From assembly GCA_937921805.1 (NCBI GenBank), contig CAKZUS010000138.1, positions 1 through 13,175 on the forward strand: DNA of 13,175 nucleotides. Direction: 5' to 3'. The number at the start of each line of letters is the position of its first letter. The stretch's first letter is position 1. This document shows positions 5,976 through 12,545 of this stretch, one piece after another. Position numbers and translations under genes: made by a program. Source of the stretch: an uncultured Granulosicoccaceae bacterium. GTDB lineage: Bacteria > Pseudomonadota > Gammaproteobacteria > JABXHR01. The notes under the pieces were generated by a model. It was not told the DNA's origin, searched no databases, and saw only the letters and a program-made list of their open reading frames with translations.

Positions 5976-6239
5976 ATGAGCGAAAATAATAAGCTGCAAC
6001 GGACAGAAACGGGACGTGTCGTTAGCGACAAAATGAATAAGTCAGTCACGGTACTGGTGGAGCGTAAAGTACGCCACCCTACCTATGGCAAGTTCATTAA
6101 GCTTTCTAAGAAAATGCACTGCCACGATGAAGACAATAGCTGTCGGACTGGTGATATTGTGCAGATCGAAGAATGCCGCCCGCTGTCTAAAACCAAGTCT
6201 TGGCGCGTTAGTCGCGTCATCACTTCCACTGCGTCTTAA
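5976..6239 (+). CDS. rpsQ: Small-subunit ribosomal protein uS17
   Basis: S17 is an early 30S assembly protein that binds the 5' domain of 16S rRNA. It has the OB-fold core GRVVSDKMNKSVTVLVERK (about residues 13-31), HPTYGKFIKLSKKMHCHDE, GDIVQIEECRPLSKTKSWRV. Length is 87 residues against 84 in E. coli. GGGAGAA (5961-5967), inside the end of rpmC, serves the ATG. It closes the S10 cluster by E. coli reckoning, but rplN begins only 12 bases later, so the usual boundary between S10 and spc operons is not visible here. Confidence 0.97.
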   Translation: MSENNKLQRTETGRVVSDKMNKSVTVLVERKVRHPTYGKFIKLSKKMHCHDEDNSCRTGDIVQIEECRPLSKTKSWRVSRVITSTAS

Positions 6240-6251
6240 GGGGGCACTGCA

Positions 6252-6620
6252 ATGATTCAGATGCAGACCGTCCTACAAGTGGCGGACAACAGTGGCGCGA
6301 AGCGCGTCCAGTGCATCAAAGTACTGGGTGGCTCTAAGCGTCGATATGCCGGTATTGGCGATATCATTAAAATTTCGGTGAAGGATGCCATACCTCGCGG
6401 ACGAGTCAAAAAGGGCGAAGTGTATAACGCTCTGGTTGTGCGTACTGCGAAGGGTGTCCGACGCCCCGACGGATCAGCGATCCGTTTTGATGGCAACGCG
6501 GCCGTGATTTTGAACGCGAAGCTCGAGCCTATCGGCACGCGTATTTTTGGACCTGTTACCCGCGAGTTGCGTGGTGACAAGTTCATGAAAATCATCTCCC
6601 TTGCCCCAGAGGTATTGTGA
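6252..6620 (+). CDS. rplN: Large-subunit ribosomal protein uL14
   Basis: L14 lies at the subunit interface of the 50S subunit, contacts 16S rRNA helix 14, and is the binding site of the silencing factor RsfS. The 122-residue sequence starts MIQMQTVLQVADNSGAK, then has GIGDIIKISVKDAIPRG and VVVRT-like LVVRTAKGVRRPDGSAIRFD, and ends GPVTRELRGDKFMKIISLAPEVL, all typical. E. coli L14 has 123 residues. A strong ribosome site, AAGGGGG (6238-6244), overlaps the rpsQ stop. In E. coli this gene opens the spc operon behind its own promoter; here only 12 bases precede it. Confidence 0.98.
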   Translation: MIQMQTVLQVADNSGAKRVQCIKVLGGSKRRYAGIGDIIKISVKDAIPRGRVKKGEVYNALVVRTAKGVRRPDGSAIRFDGNAAVILNAKLEPIGTRIFGPVTRELRGDKFMKIISLAPEVL

Positions 6621-6621
6621 G

Positions 6622-6951
6622 ATGAACAAACTAAAATCAGGCGACAAGGTCGTTGTACTCACTGGGCGCGATAAGGGCCGTGAGAGCAATATTGAGAAGA
6701 TTCTTGCTGATGGTCGTGCCATCGTTAAAGATGTCAACATCGTAAAAAAACACCTCAAGGCCAACCCCAATAAGGGTGTCTCGGGGGGGATTGTTCCGAT
6801 GGAAGCGCCCATTCAGCAATCGAACTTGGCACTAGTGAATCCACGCTCTGGCAAAGCCGATCGTGTAGGTATTCGTGTTCACGTCGATGAAGCGACCAAA
6901 AAAGTGCGCCGCGAGCGTTTCTTTAAGTCCGACGGTGAGGCAGTGGAATAA
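6622..6951 (+). CDS. rplX: Large-subunit ribosomal protein uL24, altered KOW motif
   Basis: L24 starts 50S assembly by binding the 5' end of 23S rRNA and also sits near the tunnel exit. The 109-residue protein keeps VVVLTGRDKGR (residues 10-20), VKKHLKANPNKGVSGGIVPMEAPIQQSN (41-68) and GKADRVG (78-84). The KOW motif, usually DKGKRGKV, here reads DKGRESNI, so the near-invariant glycine is Ser22 (codon AGC) and a basic residue is Glu21. Length is five residues more than E. coli, mainly in the C-terminal strand region. The ATG at 6622 lies 1 base after the rplN stop, with AGAGGT at 6608-6613. An in-frame TTG at 6601 was not chosen because it lies inside rplN. Confidence 0.96.
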   Translation: MNKLKSGDKVVVLTGRDKGRESNIEKILADGRAIVKDVNIVKKHLKANPNKGVSGGIVPMEAPIQQSNLALVNPRSGKADRVGIRVHVDEATKKVRRERFFKSDGEAVE

Positions 6952-6953
6952 GC

Positions 6954-7493
6954 ATGTCTAGATTACGTAAACAGTTTAAAGACGAGATTGTAGGCAAGCT
7001 GGTCGAAGAGCTTTCTCTCGACAATGTCATGCAAGTGCCTGAGTTGAAGAAAATCACGCTCAACATGGGCTTGGGCGACGCCGTCGGCGACAAGAAAATC
7101 ATGGAGCACGCGCTCTCTGATCTTCAAAAAATCACCGGCCAACGCGGTGTTGCCACAATGTCGCGCAAGTCTATTGCAGGCTTTAAGATTCGCGATGGCT
7201 GGCCTATCGGTGCCAAAGTGACACTGCGCTCTGCTCGCATGTATGAATTTTTGGATCGACTCGTCAATGTGGCGATTCCACGAATTCGCGACTTCCGTGG
7301 CATTAGCCCCAAGTCTTTTGACGGACGCGGTAACTTTTCGATGGGTGTGAAAGAGCAAATCATCTTCCCCGAGATCGACTACGACAAGATCGATAAGATC
7401 CGTGGGATGGACATCACCATCACCATGCGTGCCCAGTCTGATGACCATGCCCGGGCCTTGCTCAAAGCCTACGGCTTCCCGTTCCGTCAATAG
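6954..7493 (+). CDS. rplE: Large-subunit ribosomal protein uL5
   Basis: L5 binds 5S rRNA with L18 and forms the central protuberance, contacting the P-site tRNA and S13. It has 179 residues, the same as E. coli. Visible segments are LKKITLNMGLGDAV (about residues 30-43), ITGQRGVATMSRKSIAGFKIR, GAKVTLR, FRGISPKSFDGRGNFSMGVKEQIIFPEIDYDKID and GMDITITMRAQSDDHARALL. The ATG is 2 bases after the rplX stop; the ribosome site is modest (GAGG at 6937-6940). In E. coli the rplX-rplE junction mRNA is the S8 repression target; the same fold has not been tested here. Confidence 0.98.
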   Translation: MSRLRKQFKDEIVGKLVEELSLDNVMQVPELKKITLNMGLGDAVGDKKIMEHALSDLQKITGQRGVATMSRKSIAGFKIRDGWPIGAKVTLRSARMYEFLDRLVNVAIPRIRDFRGISPKSFDGRGNFSMGVKEQIIFPEIDYDKIDKIRGMDITITMRAQSDDHARALLKAYGFPFRQ

Positions 7494-7502
7494 GAGTTTC
7501 TC

Positions 7503-7808
7503 ATGGCGAAGAAATCAATGATTGCCCGTGAGAAGAAGCGGGATAAAGCAGTCGAGCGCTTTGCTGCAAAGCGCACTGCGCTCAAAGCAATTATTAACTC
7601 TGCAGATACTGACTTTGAAGCACGCTTCGAAGCGGTATCTAAGTTGTCTCAACTTCCGCGCGATGGTGCGCCGGTTCGCCAGCATAATCGCTGCCGTATC
7701 ACCGGTCGCCCGCACGGGTATTACCGCAAATTTGGATTGTCCCGCAATAAGCTTCGCGAAGCTGCCATGCGTGGTGACATTCCAGGTTTGGTCAAGGCCA
7801 GTTGGTGA
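7503..7808 (+). CDS. rpsN: Small-subunit ribosomal protein uS14, zinc-free long form
   Basis: S14 binds the head of the 30S subunit next to S3, S10 and S19. The 101-residue form matches E. coli in length and lacks the CxxC pairs of the short zinc-binding form, so this is the long C-minus type. Typical parts are MAKKSMIAREKKRDK at the start, LSQLPRDGAPVRQHNRCRITGRPHG (about residues 48-72) and YYRKFGLSRNKLREAAMRGDIPGL. TAGGAG (7491-7496) overlaps the rplE stop and serves the ATG 6 bases on. rpsH follows after 11 bases. Confidence 0.98.
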   Translation: MAKKSMIAREKKRDKAVERFAAKRTALKAIINSADTDFEARFEAVSKLSQLPRDGAPVRQHNRCRITGRPHGYYRKFGLSRNKLREAAMRGDIPGLVKASW

Positions 7809-7819
7809 GGAACTGATCG

Positions 7820-8218
7820 ATGAGTATGTCTGACCCGATTGCGGACCTGTTGACACGCGTCCGTAACGCCCAACTCGCTGGCAAAGCCAGCGTGAAAATC
7901 CCCGGCTCCACCCGCAAACAAGCTGTTTGTCAGGTGTTGGTTGACGAGGGTTATGTGGCGTCTTTCAGTGTTGAGGCACTGGAGAACAATAAGAGTGAAA
8001 TTACCGTTACCTTGAAGTATTTCGAAGGTAGTCCTGTTATTTCAAAAATCAAACGAGTGAGTCGTCCAGGTCTGCGTATCTATCGCGGTGCTGGCGACAT
8101 CCCAAGCGTTCTCAACGGCTTGGGCGTGGCGATTGTTTCTACGTCTAAGGGCGTAGTTTCGGATCGCAAAGCTCGTGAAATGGGCGAAGGCGGTGAAGTC
8201 ATCGCCTACGTAAGTTAA
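7820..8218 (+). CDS. rpsH: Small-subunit ribosomal protein uS8
   Basis: S8 is a primary binder of the central domain of 16S rRNA and the translational repressor of the spc operon in E. coli. The 132-residue product begins MSMSDPIADLLTRVRNAQ and has the C-terminal rRNA-binding signature RVSRPGLRIYRG and GLGVAIVSTSKGVVSDRKAREMGEGGEVIAYV. It is two residues longer than E. coli S8. GAGGAA (7807-7812) precedes the ATG at 7820 by 7 bases; the second in-frame ATG two codons later is less likely by homology to MSMQDPIAD. rplF follows after 9 bases. Confidence 0.98.
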   Translation: MSMSDPIADLLTRVRNAQLAGKASVKIPGSTRKQAVCQVLVDEGYVASFSVEALENNKSEITVTLKYFEGSPVISKIKRVSRPGLRIYRGAGDIPSVLNGLGVAIVSTSKGVVSDRKAREMGEGGEVIAYVS

Positions 8219-8227
8219 GGAGCCGCG

Positions 8228-8752
8228 ATGTCACGTGTAGCAAAAAATCCAGTGAAGATCGCTCAGGGCGTAGACGTAAAAGTTGACGGCCAGATGGTTA
8301 CCGCTAAAGGTCCACAAGGCATGCAGAGTGTGACTCTGCACAGTGCAGTCAGTGTTGTTTTGGAAGAAGGCGAACTGCGTCTGACTCCTGAAAACGGTGC
8401 TTGGGCTATGGCGGGCACGATGCGTGCGCTGCTTAATAATCTCGTTGTCGGTGTGAGTGCAGGGTTTACTCGTAAGCTTGAGCTTCGCGGCGTTGGTTAC
8501 CGAGCGCAATTGCAGGGCAATAAATTGAACCTGTCATTGGGCTTTTCGCACCCGGTAGAGTTTATCGCTCCCGAGGGCGTCACGCTGGAAGTCCCTTCTC
8601 AGACGGAAGTGATCGTCAAAGGGGCCAGTAAACAATCTGTCGGTCAAGTTGCAGCGAAAATTCGCGCATATCGTCCCCCCGAGCCTTATAAGGGCAAAGG
8701 TGTGCGCTATGCCGATGAAGTTGTAATTATGAAAGAAGCCAAGAAGAAATAA
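8228..8752 (+). CDS. rplF: Large-subunit ribosomal protein uL6
   Basis: L6 lies near the sarcin-ricin loop and the factor-binding stalk base of the 50S subunit. It consists of two tandem alpha-beta domains. The start SRVAKNPVKIAQGVDVKVDG is typical, as are VTAKGPQG, LRGVGYRAQ (about residues 85-93), LSLGFSHPVEF, and the C-terminal QVAAKIRAYRPPEPYKGKGVRYADE (140-164). Length is 174 residues against 177 in E. coli. TAAGGAG (8216-8222), including the rpsH stop, serves the ATG. rplR follows after 11 bases. Confidence 0.98.
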   Translation: MSRVAKNPVKIAQGVDVKVDGQMVTAKGPQGMQSVTLHSAVSVVLEEGELRLTPENGAWAMAGTMRALLNNLVVGVSAGFTRKLELRGVGYRAQLQGNKLNLSLGFSHPVEFIAPEGVTLEVPSQTEVIVKGASKQSVGQVAAKIRAYRPPEPYKGKGVRYADEVVIMKEAKKK

Positions 8753-8763
8753 CGAGGCCAATC

Positions 8764-9117
8764 ATGGACAAAAAAGCATCACGTTTGCGTCGCGCCCGGA
8801 AGGGGCGCTCTCGCATCTCAGACAGCGGGCGTGCTCGGTTAACCGTTTTTCGGACACCGAGACACATCTACGCACAAGTTTTCTCTGCCGATGGCACGCA
8901 AGTGTTGTGTTCGGCTTCTACTGTCGAAAAGTCACTGCGCAGTGAAATGTCACAAACCGGCAATACTGACGCTGCCGCCGCAGTGGGCGCCGCAGTCGCT
9001 AAGCGCTGCATCGACAGCGATATTCGCGAAGTCGCTTTCGACCGCTCTGGTTTTGCCTATCACGGCAGAGTCAAAGCGCTGGCCGAAGCCGCTCGCGAAA
9101 ATGGTTTGAGCTTCTAG
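8764..9117 (+). CDS. rplR: Large-subunit ribosomal protein uL18
   Basis: L18 binds 5S rRNA and, with L5, delivers it to the central protuberance. The 117-residue length equals that of E. coli. It starts with an Arg/Lys-rich tail (MDKKASRLRRARKGRSR) and continues RLTVFRTPRHIYAQVFSADGTQVLCSAST, the Ala-rich AAAAVGAAVAKR (about residues 70-81), and VAFDRSGFAYHGRVKALAEAARENGL. GAGG at 8754-8757 lies 6 bases before the ATG. rpsE starts 9 bases after the TAG stop. Confidence 0.97.
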   Translation: MDKKASRLRRARKGRSRISDSGRARLTVFRTPRHIYAQVFSADGTQVLCSASTVEKSLRSEMSQTGNTDAAAAVGAAVAKRCIDSDIREVAFDRSGFAYHGRVKALAEAARENGLSF

Positions 9118-9126
9118 GGGATCGTT

Positions 9127-9621
9127 ATGGCTGAACAAAATACAGACGGTTTCATCGAGAAGCTGGTCAAAGTAAATCGCGTGTCTAAAACCATCAAAGG
9201 TGGACGTAAATTCGCGTTTACTGCACTGACAGTCGTCGGCGATGGCAATGGGCGCGTTGGCGTGGGATACGGCAAGGCACGTGAGGTGCCCGCCGCAATC
9301 CAGAAGGCAATGGAGCGCGCTCGTAAAGAGATGCGCAATGTGCACCTGAAGGACGGTACTTTGCAGTACTCGCTCTATGGGCGCCATGGCGCAGCTCGTG
9401 TCTATATGCAACCTGCTTCTGACGGTACTGGCATCATCGCCGGTGGCGCCATGCGTGCAGTGTTTGAGGCAGCGGGTGTACGCAACGTATTGGCGAAGAT
9501 CGTGGGCACTAACAACCCAGTCAACGTCGTACAAGCCACTCTCAATGGTCTTTCAGACGTACAGTCGCCCGAGCATGTGGCGGCGAAGCGTGGAAAAACC
9601 GTTGAAGAGATTCAGGGGTAA
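9127..9621 (+). CDS. rpsE: Small-subunit ribosomal protein uS5
   Basis: S5 helps form the mRNA entry site with S3 and S4 and affects decoding accuracy; spectinomycin-resistance changes map to its N-terminal loop. The N-terminal double-stranded-RNA-binding-like domain has EKLVKVNRVSKTIKGGRKFAFTALTVVGD (about residues 11-39) and GRVGVGYGKAREVPAAIQKA. The C-terminal domain has GTGIIAGGAMRAVFEAAGVRNVLAK and VVQATLNGL. No deletion is seen in the VSKTIKGGRKF loop. Length is 164 residues against 167 in E. coli. AGGGGA (9116-9121) serves the ATG. rpmD follows after 5 bases. Confidence 0.98.
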   Translation: MAEQNTDGFIEKLVKVNRVSKTIKGGRKFAFTALTVVGDGNGRVGVGYGKAREVPAAIQKAMERARKEMRNVHLKDGTLQYSLYGRHGAARVYMQPASDGTGIIAGGAMRAVFEAAGVRNVLAKIVGTNNPVNVVQATLNGLSDVQSPEHVAAKRGKTVEEIQG

Positions 9622-9626
9622 TACCG

Positions 9627-9812
9627 ATGGCACAAAAGAAACTACGGGTCACCTTGCTCAAAAGCACCAGTGGCCGTTTAGCGTCGCACAAAGCCTGCGT
9701 CAAAGGACTCGGCTTGCGTCGGATTCGTCACAGCGTCGAAGTTATTGATACTCCTGAAAATCGTGGGATGATCAACAAAGCTTCGTACCTGCTCAGCGTT
9801 GAGGAGTGTTAA
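9627..9812 (+). CDS. rpmD: Large-subunit ribosomal protein uL30
   Basis: L30 is a small 50S protein found in many but not all bacteria. The 61-residue product shows the family pattern: RVTLLKSTSGRLASHKACVKGLGLRRIRHSVEVIDTPENRGMI (about residues 7-49), with GLGLRRI and DTPxxRGMI diagnostic. It is two residues longer than in E. coli. AGGGG (9614-9618) lies within the end of rpsE, 8 bases before the ATG. rplO starts 3 bases after the stop, and GAGGAG (9801-9806) inside rpmD is its ribosome site. Confidence 0.97.
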   Translation: MAQKKLRVTLLKSTSGRLASHKACVKGLGLRRIRHSVEVIDTPENRGMINKASYLLSVEEC

Positions 9813-9815
9813 GCA

Positions 9816-10247
9816 ATGCGTTTGAATGATCTCTCGCCCGCAGAGGGCAGTCGGCATTCCGCTAAGCGCGTTGGCCGCGGAATCGGTAGCGGTCTCGGTA
9901 AAACCGGTGGCCGAGGCCACAAGGGACAAAAATCTCGTTCTGGCGGTTACCACAAAGTCGGTTTCGAGGGTGGGCAAATGCCCATCCAGCGTCGCCTTCC
10001 CAAAGTAGGTTTTACTTCGCGTGTCGGTCGTGCTCATCAAGAAGTACGTCTTAGCGAACTCAAAGGCCTCAGCGGTGAAGTGACGCTAGAGACATTGCAA
10101 GATGCTGGCATTGTTCGCAAGAACATGAAGAGCGCAAAGGTGATGCTCTCTGGTGCTCTTAGCTCTGCAGTTCAACTCAAAGGTGTGCGTGCATCCAAAG
10201 GTGCCGCTGCTGCTATTGCCGCCGCAGGCGGCTCGGTAGAGGGTTAA
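9816..10247 (+). CDS. rplO: Large-subunit ribosomal protein uL15
   Basis: L15 is a 50S protein with a long Gly/Arg-rich extension that threads through 23S rRNA. It begins MRLNDLSPAEGSR, continues with KRVGRGIGSGLGKTGGRGHKGQKSRSGG (about residues 18-45) and FEGGQMPIQRRLPKVGF (50-66), and ends in an Ala/Gly-rich KGAAAAIAAAGGSVE, all typical. Length is 143 residues, one fewer than E. coli. secY starts 3 bases after the stop, and the rplO end carries the secY ribosome site GAGGG (10239-10243). Confidence 0.98.
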   Translation: MRLNDLSPAEGSRHSAKRVGRGIGSGLGKTGGRGHKGQKSRSGGYHKVGFEGGQMPIQRRLPKVGFTSRVGRAHQEVRLSELKGLSGEVTLETLQDAGIVRKNMKSAKVMLSGALSSAVQLKGVRASKGAAAAIAAAGGSVEG

Positions 10248-10250
10248 GAT

Positions 10251-11594
10251 ATGGCGTCGGCTGGCGGTTTGGATGCATTGGCCAAAACGGCCGAGCTGCG
10301 CTCGCGCATCGGCTTTGTGCTTTTTGCTTTGCTGATATTCCGTGTCGGCGCTCATATTACGATTCCCGGGGTCGACCCGGTCGCTATGGCGACGCTGTTT
10401 GATCAACAGCGCGGCAGCATTCTGGACATGTTCAATATGTTCGGTGGTGGCGCGCTGAGTCGGATGTCGATTTTTGCTCTGGGTGTTATGCCCTACATTT
10501 CGGCTTCTATTATCATTCAGTTGATGTCACACGTGATACCAACCTTGGAGCAACTGCGCAAGGAAGGTGAGTCGGGACGCCGTAAGATTACCCAGTACAC
10601 GCGCTATGCGACCTTGGTCTTGGCCAGTTTCCAGTCTGTTGGGGTGGCGATTGCTCTGCAAGGGGAGCAGTTCGGCGGCGATGGGCTGGTGTATTACACG
10701 GGTGTTGGCTTTGTGATTACCGCTGCGGTGACATTGGTTACTGGCACCATGTTTTTGATGTGGTTAGGTGAGCAAATCACGGAGCGGGGCATTGGCAATG
10801 GCATCTCTTTGCTTATCTTCGCGGGCATCGTTGCAGGTCTACCTTCTGCGATTGGTGGCACTTTAGAGCTGGCTCGTACCGGTGAGCTGTCGTCCTTTAC
10901 TTTGATTGTCTTGGTCTTGCTGACCATCGCTGTCACGGCCTTTGTTGTGTATGTTGAGCGTGCACAACGTCGGATTACGGTGAACTATGCAAAGCGTCAA
11001 CAAGGTCGGCGTATGCTGGGTGGCCAGACATCACACTTGCCGCTTAAGCTCAATATGGCGGGAGTTATCCCTCCTATTTTTGCATCGAGTATTATTTTGT
11101 TCCCGACTACGTTTGCTGATTTTGTCGGCAACTCGGGGGAGTTGACATGGTTGCAGCAAGTCGTCGCGACATTGCAGCCAGGCCAGCCGTTGTACGTTGC
11201 GTTTTACGCGACGGCTATTATCTTCTTTTGCTTTTTTTATACGGCGCTTGTGTTTAACGCACGCGAGACGGCAGATAATCTAAAAAAATCAGGTGCTTTT
11301 GTCCCAGGAATTCGTCCCGGTGAGCAGACAGCGCGTTATTTTGACCAGGTTCTGACACGTCTCACTGCTGCTGGTGCGATTTATATCACCGCCGTGTGTT
11401 TGTTGCCCGAGTTTTTGATTCTTGGGTGGAATGTGCCCTTCTACTTTGGGGGAACGTCCTTGCTGATCATCGTGGTGGTGGTCATGGATTTTGTCTCACA
11501 AGTACAGGCTCACATGATGTCGCATCAGTACGAAAGCCTTATGCGCAAAGCAAACCTCCGCGGTGGTTTGCAGGGCTCAGGCGGACGCAAGTAG
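10251..11594 (+). CDS. secY: Preprotein translocase channel subunit SecY
   Basis: SecY is the pore of the SecYEG channel in the inner membrane, which exports or inserts proteins with SecA or the ribosome. The 447-residue protein (E. coli 443) has ten predicted membrane segments at about residues 20-38, 75-93, 117-137, 152-172, 183-201, 215-235, 270-290, 315-335, 370-390 and 398-416. The plug region lies around 55-74 (GSILDMFNMFGGGALSRM). GERGIGNG-like TERGIGNGISLLIF (177-190) precedes segment 5. The cytosolic loop KRQQGRRMLGGQTSHLPLKLN (248-268) and GIRPGEQTARY (353-363) are the ribosome and SecA contacts; Arg355 aligns with E. coli Arg357. The start is the ATG 3 bases after rplO, with GAGGG 7 bases upstream. 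It has the usual place before rpmJ, tying channel supply to ribosome supply. Confidence 0.98.
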   Translation: MASAGGLDALAKTAELRSRIGFVLFALLIFRVGAHITIPGVDPVAMATLFDQQRGSILDMFNMFGGGALSRMSIFALGVMPYISASIIIQLMSHVIPTLEQLRKEGESGRRKITQYTRYATLVLASFQSVGVAIALQGEQFGGDGLVYYTGVGFVITAAVTLVTGTMFLMWLGEQITERGIGNGISLLIFAGIVAGLPSAIGGTLELARTGELSSFTLIVLVLLTIAVTAFVVYVERAQRRITVNYAKRQQGRRMLGGQTSHLPLKLNMAGVIPPIFASSIILFPTTFADFVGNSGELTWLQQVVATLQPGQPLYVAFYATAIIFFCFFYTALVFNARETADNLKKSGAFVPGIRPGEQTARYFDQVLTRLTAAGAIYITAVCLLPEFLILGWNVPFYFGGTSLLIIVVVVMDFVSQVQAHMMSHQYESLMRKANLRGGLQGSGGRK

Positions 11595-11608
11595 TTATCG
11601 AGGAATTT

Positions 11609-11725
11609 ATGAAAGTTAGTGCTTCTGTGAAGAAGATCTGCAGAAACTGCAAGGTTCTTCGTCGCAACGGATCCGTTCGTGTGATCTGCTCTTCCGATCC
11701 ACGTCACAAGCAGCGTCAAGGTTAG
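11609..11725 (+). CDS. rpmJ: Large-subunit ribosomal protein bL36, zinc-binding form
   Basis: L36 is the smallest ribosomal protein and binds 23S rRNA near the stalk base. The product has 38 residues, as in E. coli. The zinc ligands Cys11, Cys14, Cys27 and His33 are all present (CRNC, then ICSSDPRH), so this is the C-plus form. Bacteria with this form often keep a zinc-free copy elsewhere for zinc starvation; none is in the window. The ATG at 11609 follows GAGGAA (11600-11605). A further upstream start in the same frame would lie inside secY and is not supported. The gene closes the spc cluster and is followed by the 67-base gap with the rpsM promoter. Confidence 0.97.
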   Translation: MKVSASVKKICRNCKVLRRNGSVRVICSSDPRHKQRQG

Positions 11726-11741
11726 ACTTTTTATTAGTCAC

Positions 11742-11770
11742 TTGGCACAGCTAGGCGTTTGGAATACAAT
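11742..11770 (+). promoter_or_regulatory. Sigma-70 promoter for the alpha cluster (rpsM-rpsK-rpsD)
   Basis: TTGGCA (11742-11747) matches the -35 consensus at 5 of 6 positions, and TACAAT (11765-11770) matches the -10 consensus at 5 of 6, with the optimal 17-bp spacer. Transcription would start near 11776-11778, leaving only about 15-17 bases before the rpsM ATG, just enough for the ribosome site AGGGTG (11782-11787). Its location between rpmJ and rpsM is where E. coli has its alpha-operon promoter. The match and the location together make this the best promoter in the window. Confidence 0.72.
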
Positions 11771-11792
11771 TGACGGTTTTTAGGGTGTAAAC

Positions 11793-12149
11793 ATGGCGCG
11801 GATTTCCGGCATCAATATCCCCGTGCACAAGCATACCTGGGTGGCGCTGACCTCCATCTACGGTATAGGTCGCACGCGGTCATTTAAAATTTGCGAAGCG
11901 GCAGGAGTGCCCTTCACTACAAAAGTTAACCAACTGAGCGATGAGCAGATTGAATCTCTGCGTGCTGAAGTTGGCAAGTTCACCGTTGAAGGCGACTTGC
12001 GCCGCGAAGTGTCGATGAGCATCAAGCGATTGATGGACCTCGGTTGCTTTCGCGGAATTCGCCACCGTCGCGGTTTACCGCTGCGTGGTCAACGTACGAA
12101 GACTAATGCGCGTACGCGCAAAGGTCCTCGCCGTCCTATCAAGAGATAG
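11793..12149 (+). CDS. rpsM: Small-subunit ribosomal protein uS13
   Basis: S13 lies at the top of the 30S head, contacts L5 and the P-site tRNA, and forms a pair with S19. The 118-residue length equals E. coli. Recognisable parts are MARISGINIPVHKH, ALTSIYGIGRTRS (about residues 18-30), VEGDLRREVSMSIKRLMDLGC (64-84), RGIRHRRGLPLRGQRTKTNARTRKGPRRP (87-115). The basic tail that reaches tRNA is complete. The ATG follows AGGGTG (11782-11787) at 5-base spacing. It heads the alpha cluster behind a near-consensus promoter; the leader is too short for the E. coli-type S4 pseudoknot. Confidence 0.98.
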   Translation: MARISGINIPVHKHTWVALTSIYGIGRTRSFKICEAAGVPFTTKVNQLSDEQIESLRAEVGKFTVEGDLRREVSMSIKRLMDLGCFRGIRHRRGLPLRGQRTKTNARTRKGPRRPIKR

Positions 12150-12154
12150 ACACC

Positions 12155-12532
12155 ATGGCTCAAGCTAAGAAAAAAATTAAGAAGTCCGTCACTGAAGGCA
12201 TCGCCCACGTGCACGCTTCGTTCAACAATACGATCATCATGATCACCGATCGCCAAGGCAATGCGCTGGCGTGGGCGACTGCAGGAGGCTCCGGCTTTCG
12301 CGGATCGCGAAAAAGCACGCCCTTTGCAGCGCAGGTCGCGGCAGAGCGCGCAGGGGAAAAAGCCAAAGAATACGGCGTCAAGAACCTGGATGTGCGCGTA
12401 AAAGGCCCCGGTCCTGGTCGCGACTCAGCAGTGCGTTCTTTGAATAACTGCGGATTCAAAATTAGCAACATCATTGATGTTACCCCTATCCCTCACAATG
12501 GATGTCGCCCCCCGAAGCGGCGTCGCGTTTAA
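12155..12532 (+). CDS. rpsK: Small-subunit ribosomal protein uS11
   Basis: S11 lies on the 30S platform and supports the E-site mRNA region. The 125-residue protein has the Lys-rich start MAQAKKKIKKSVTEG, then AHVHASFNNTIIMITDRQGN (about residues 17-36), WATAGGSGFRGSRKSTPFAAQ (40-60), VKGPGPGRDSAVRSL and DVTPIPHNGCRPPKRRRV. Asn115 in HNG aligns with E. coli Asn119, which is converted to isoaspartate. It is four residues shorter than E. coli at the N-terminus. The ribosome site is weak (AAGAG inside the end of rpsM, with the ATG 5 bases after its stop). rpsD follows after 13 bases. Confidence 0.98.
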   Translation: MAQAKKKIKKSVTEGIAHVHASFNNTIIMITDRQGNALAWATAGGSGFRGSRKSTPFAAQVAAERAGEKAKEYGVKNLDVRVKGPGPGRDSAVRSLNNCGFKISNIIDVTPIPHNGCRPPKRRRV

Positions 12533-12545
12533 TCGGTACGCAGTT

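Noticed and set aside
6963..7490. A 175-codon open frame on the - strand opposite rplE
   Set aside because: It mirrors rplE almost end to end and resembles no protein family I know.
8950..9534. A 194-codon open frame on the - strand opposite rplR and rpsE
   Set aside because: It is antisense to two certain genes, and its residue pattern does not suggest a folded family.
11724..11739. A weak inverted repeat GACT/AGTC with an inner T run after rpmJ, considered as a terminator
   Set aside because: The stem is only 4 bp of mixed content and the T run is in the loop, so it cannot act as an intrinsic terminator.
12474..12545. A 24-codon upstream extension of rpsD
   Set aside because: It overlaps the end of rpsK, and the family start MARYIGPK begins at 12546.
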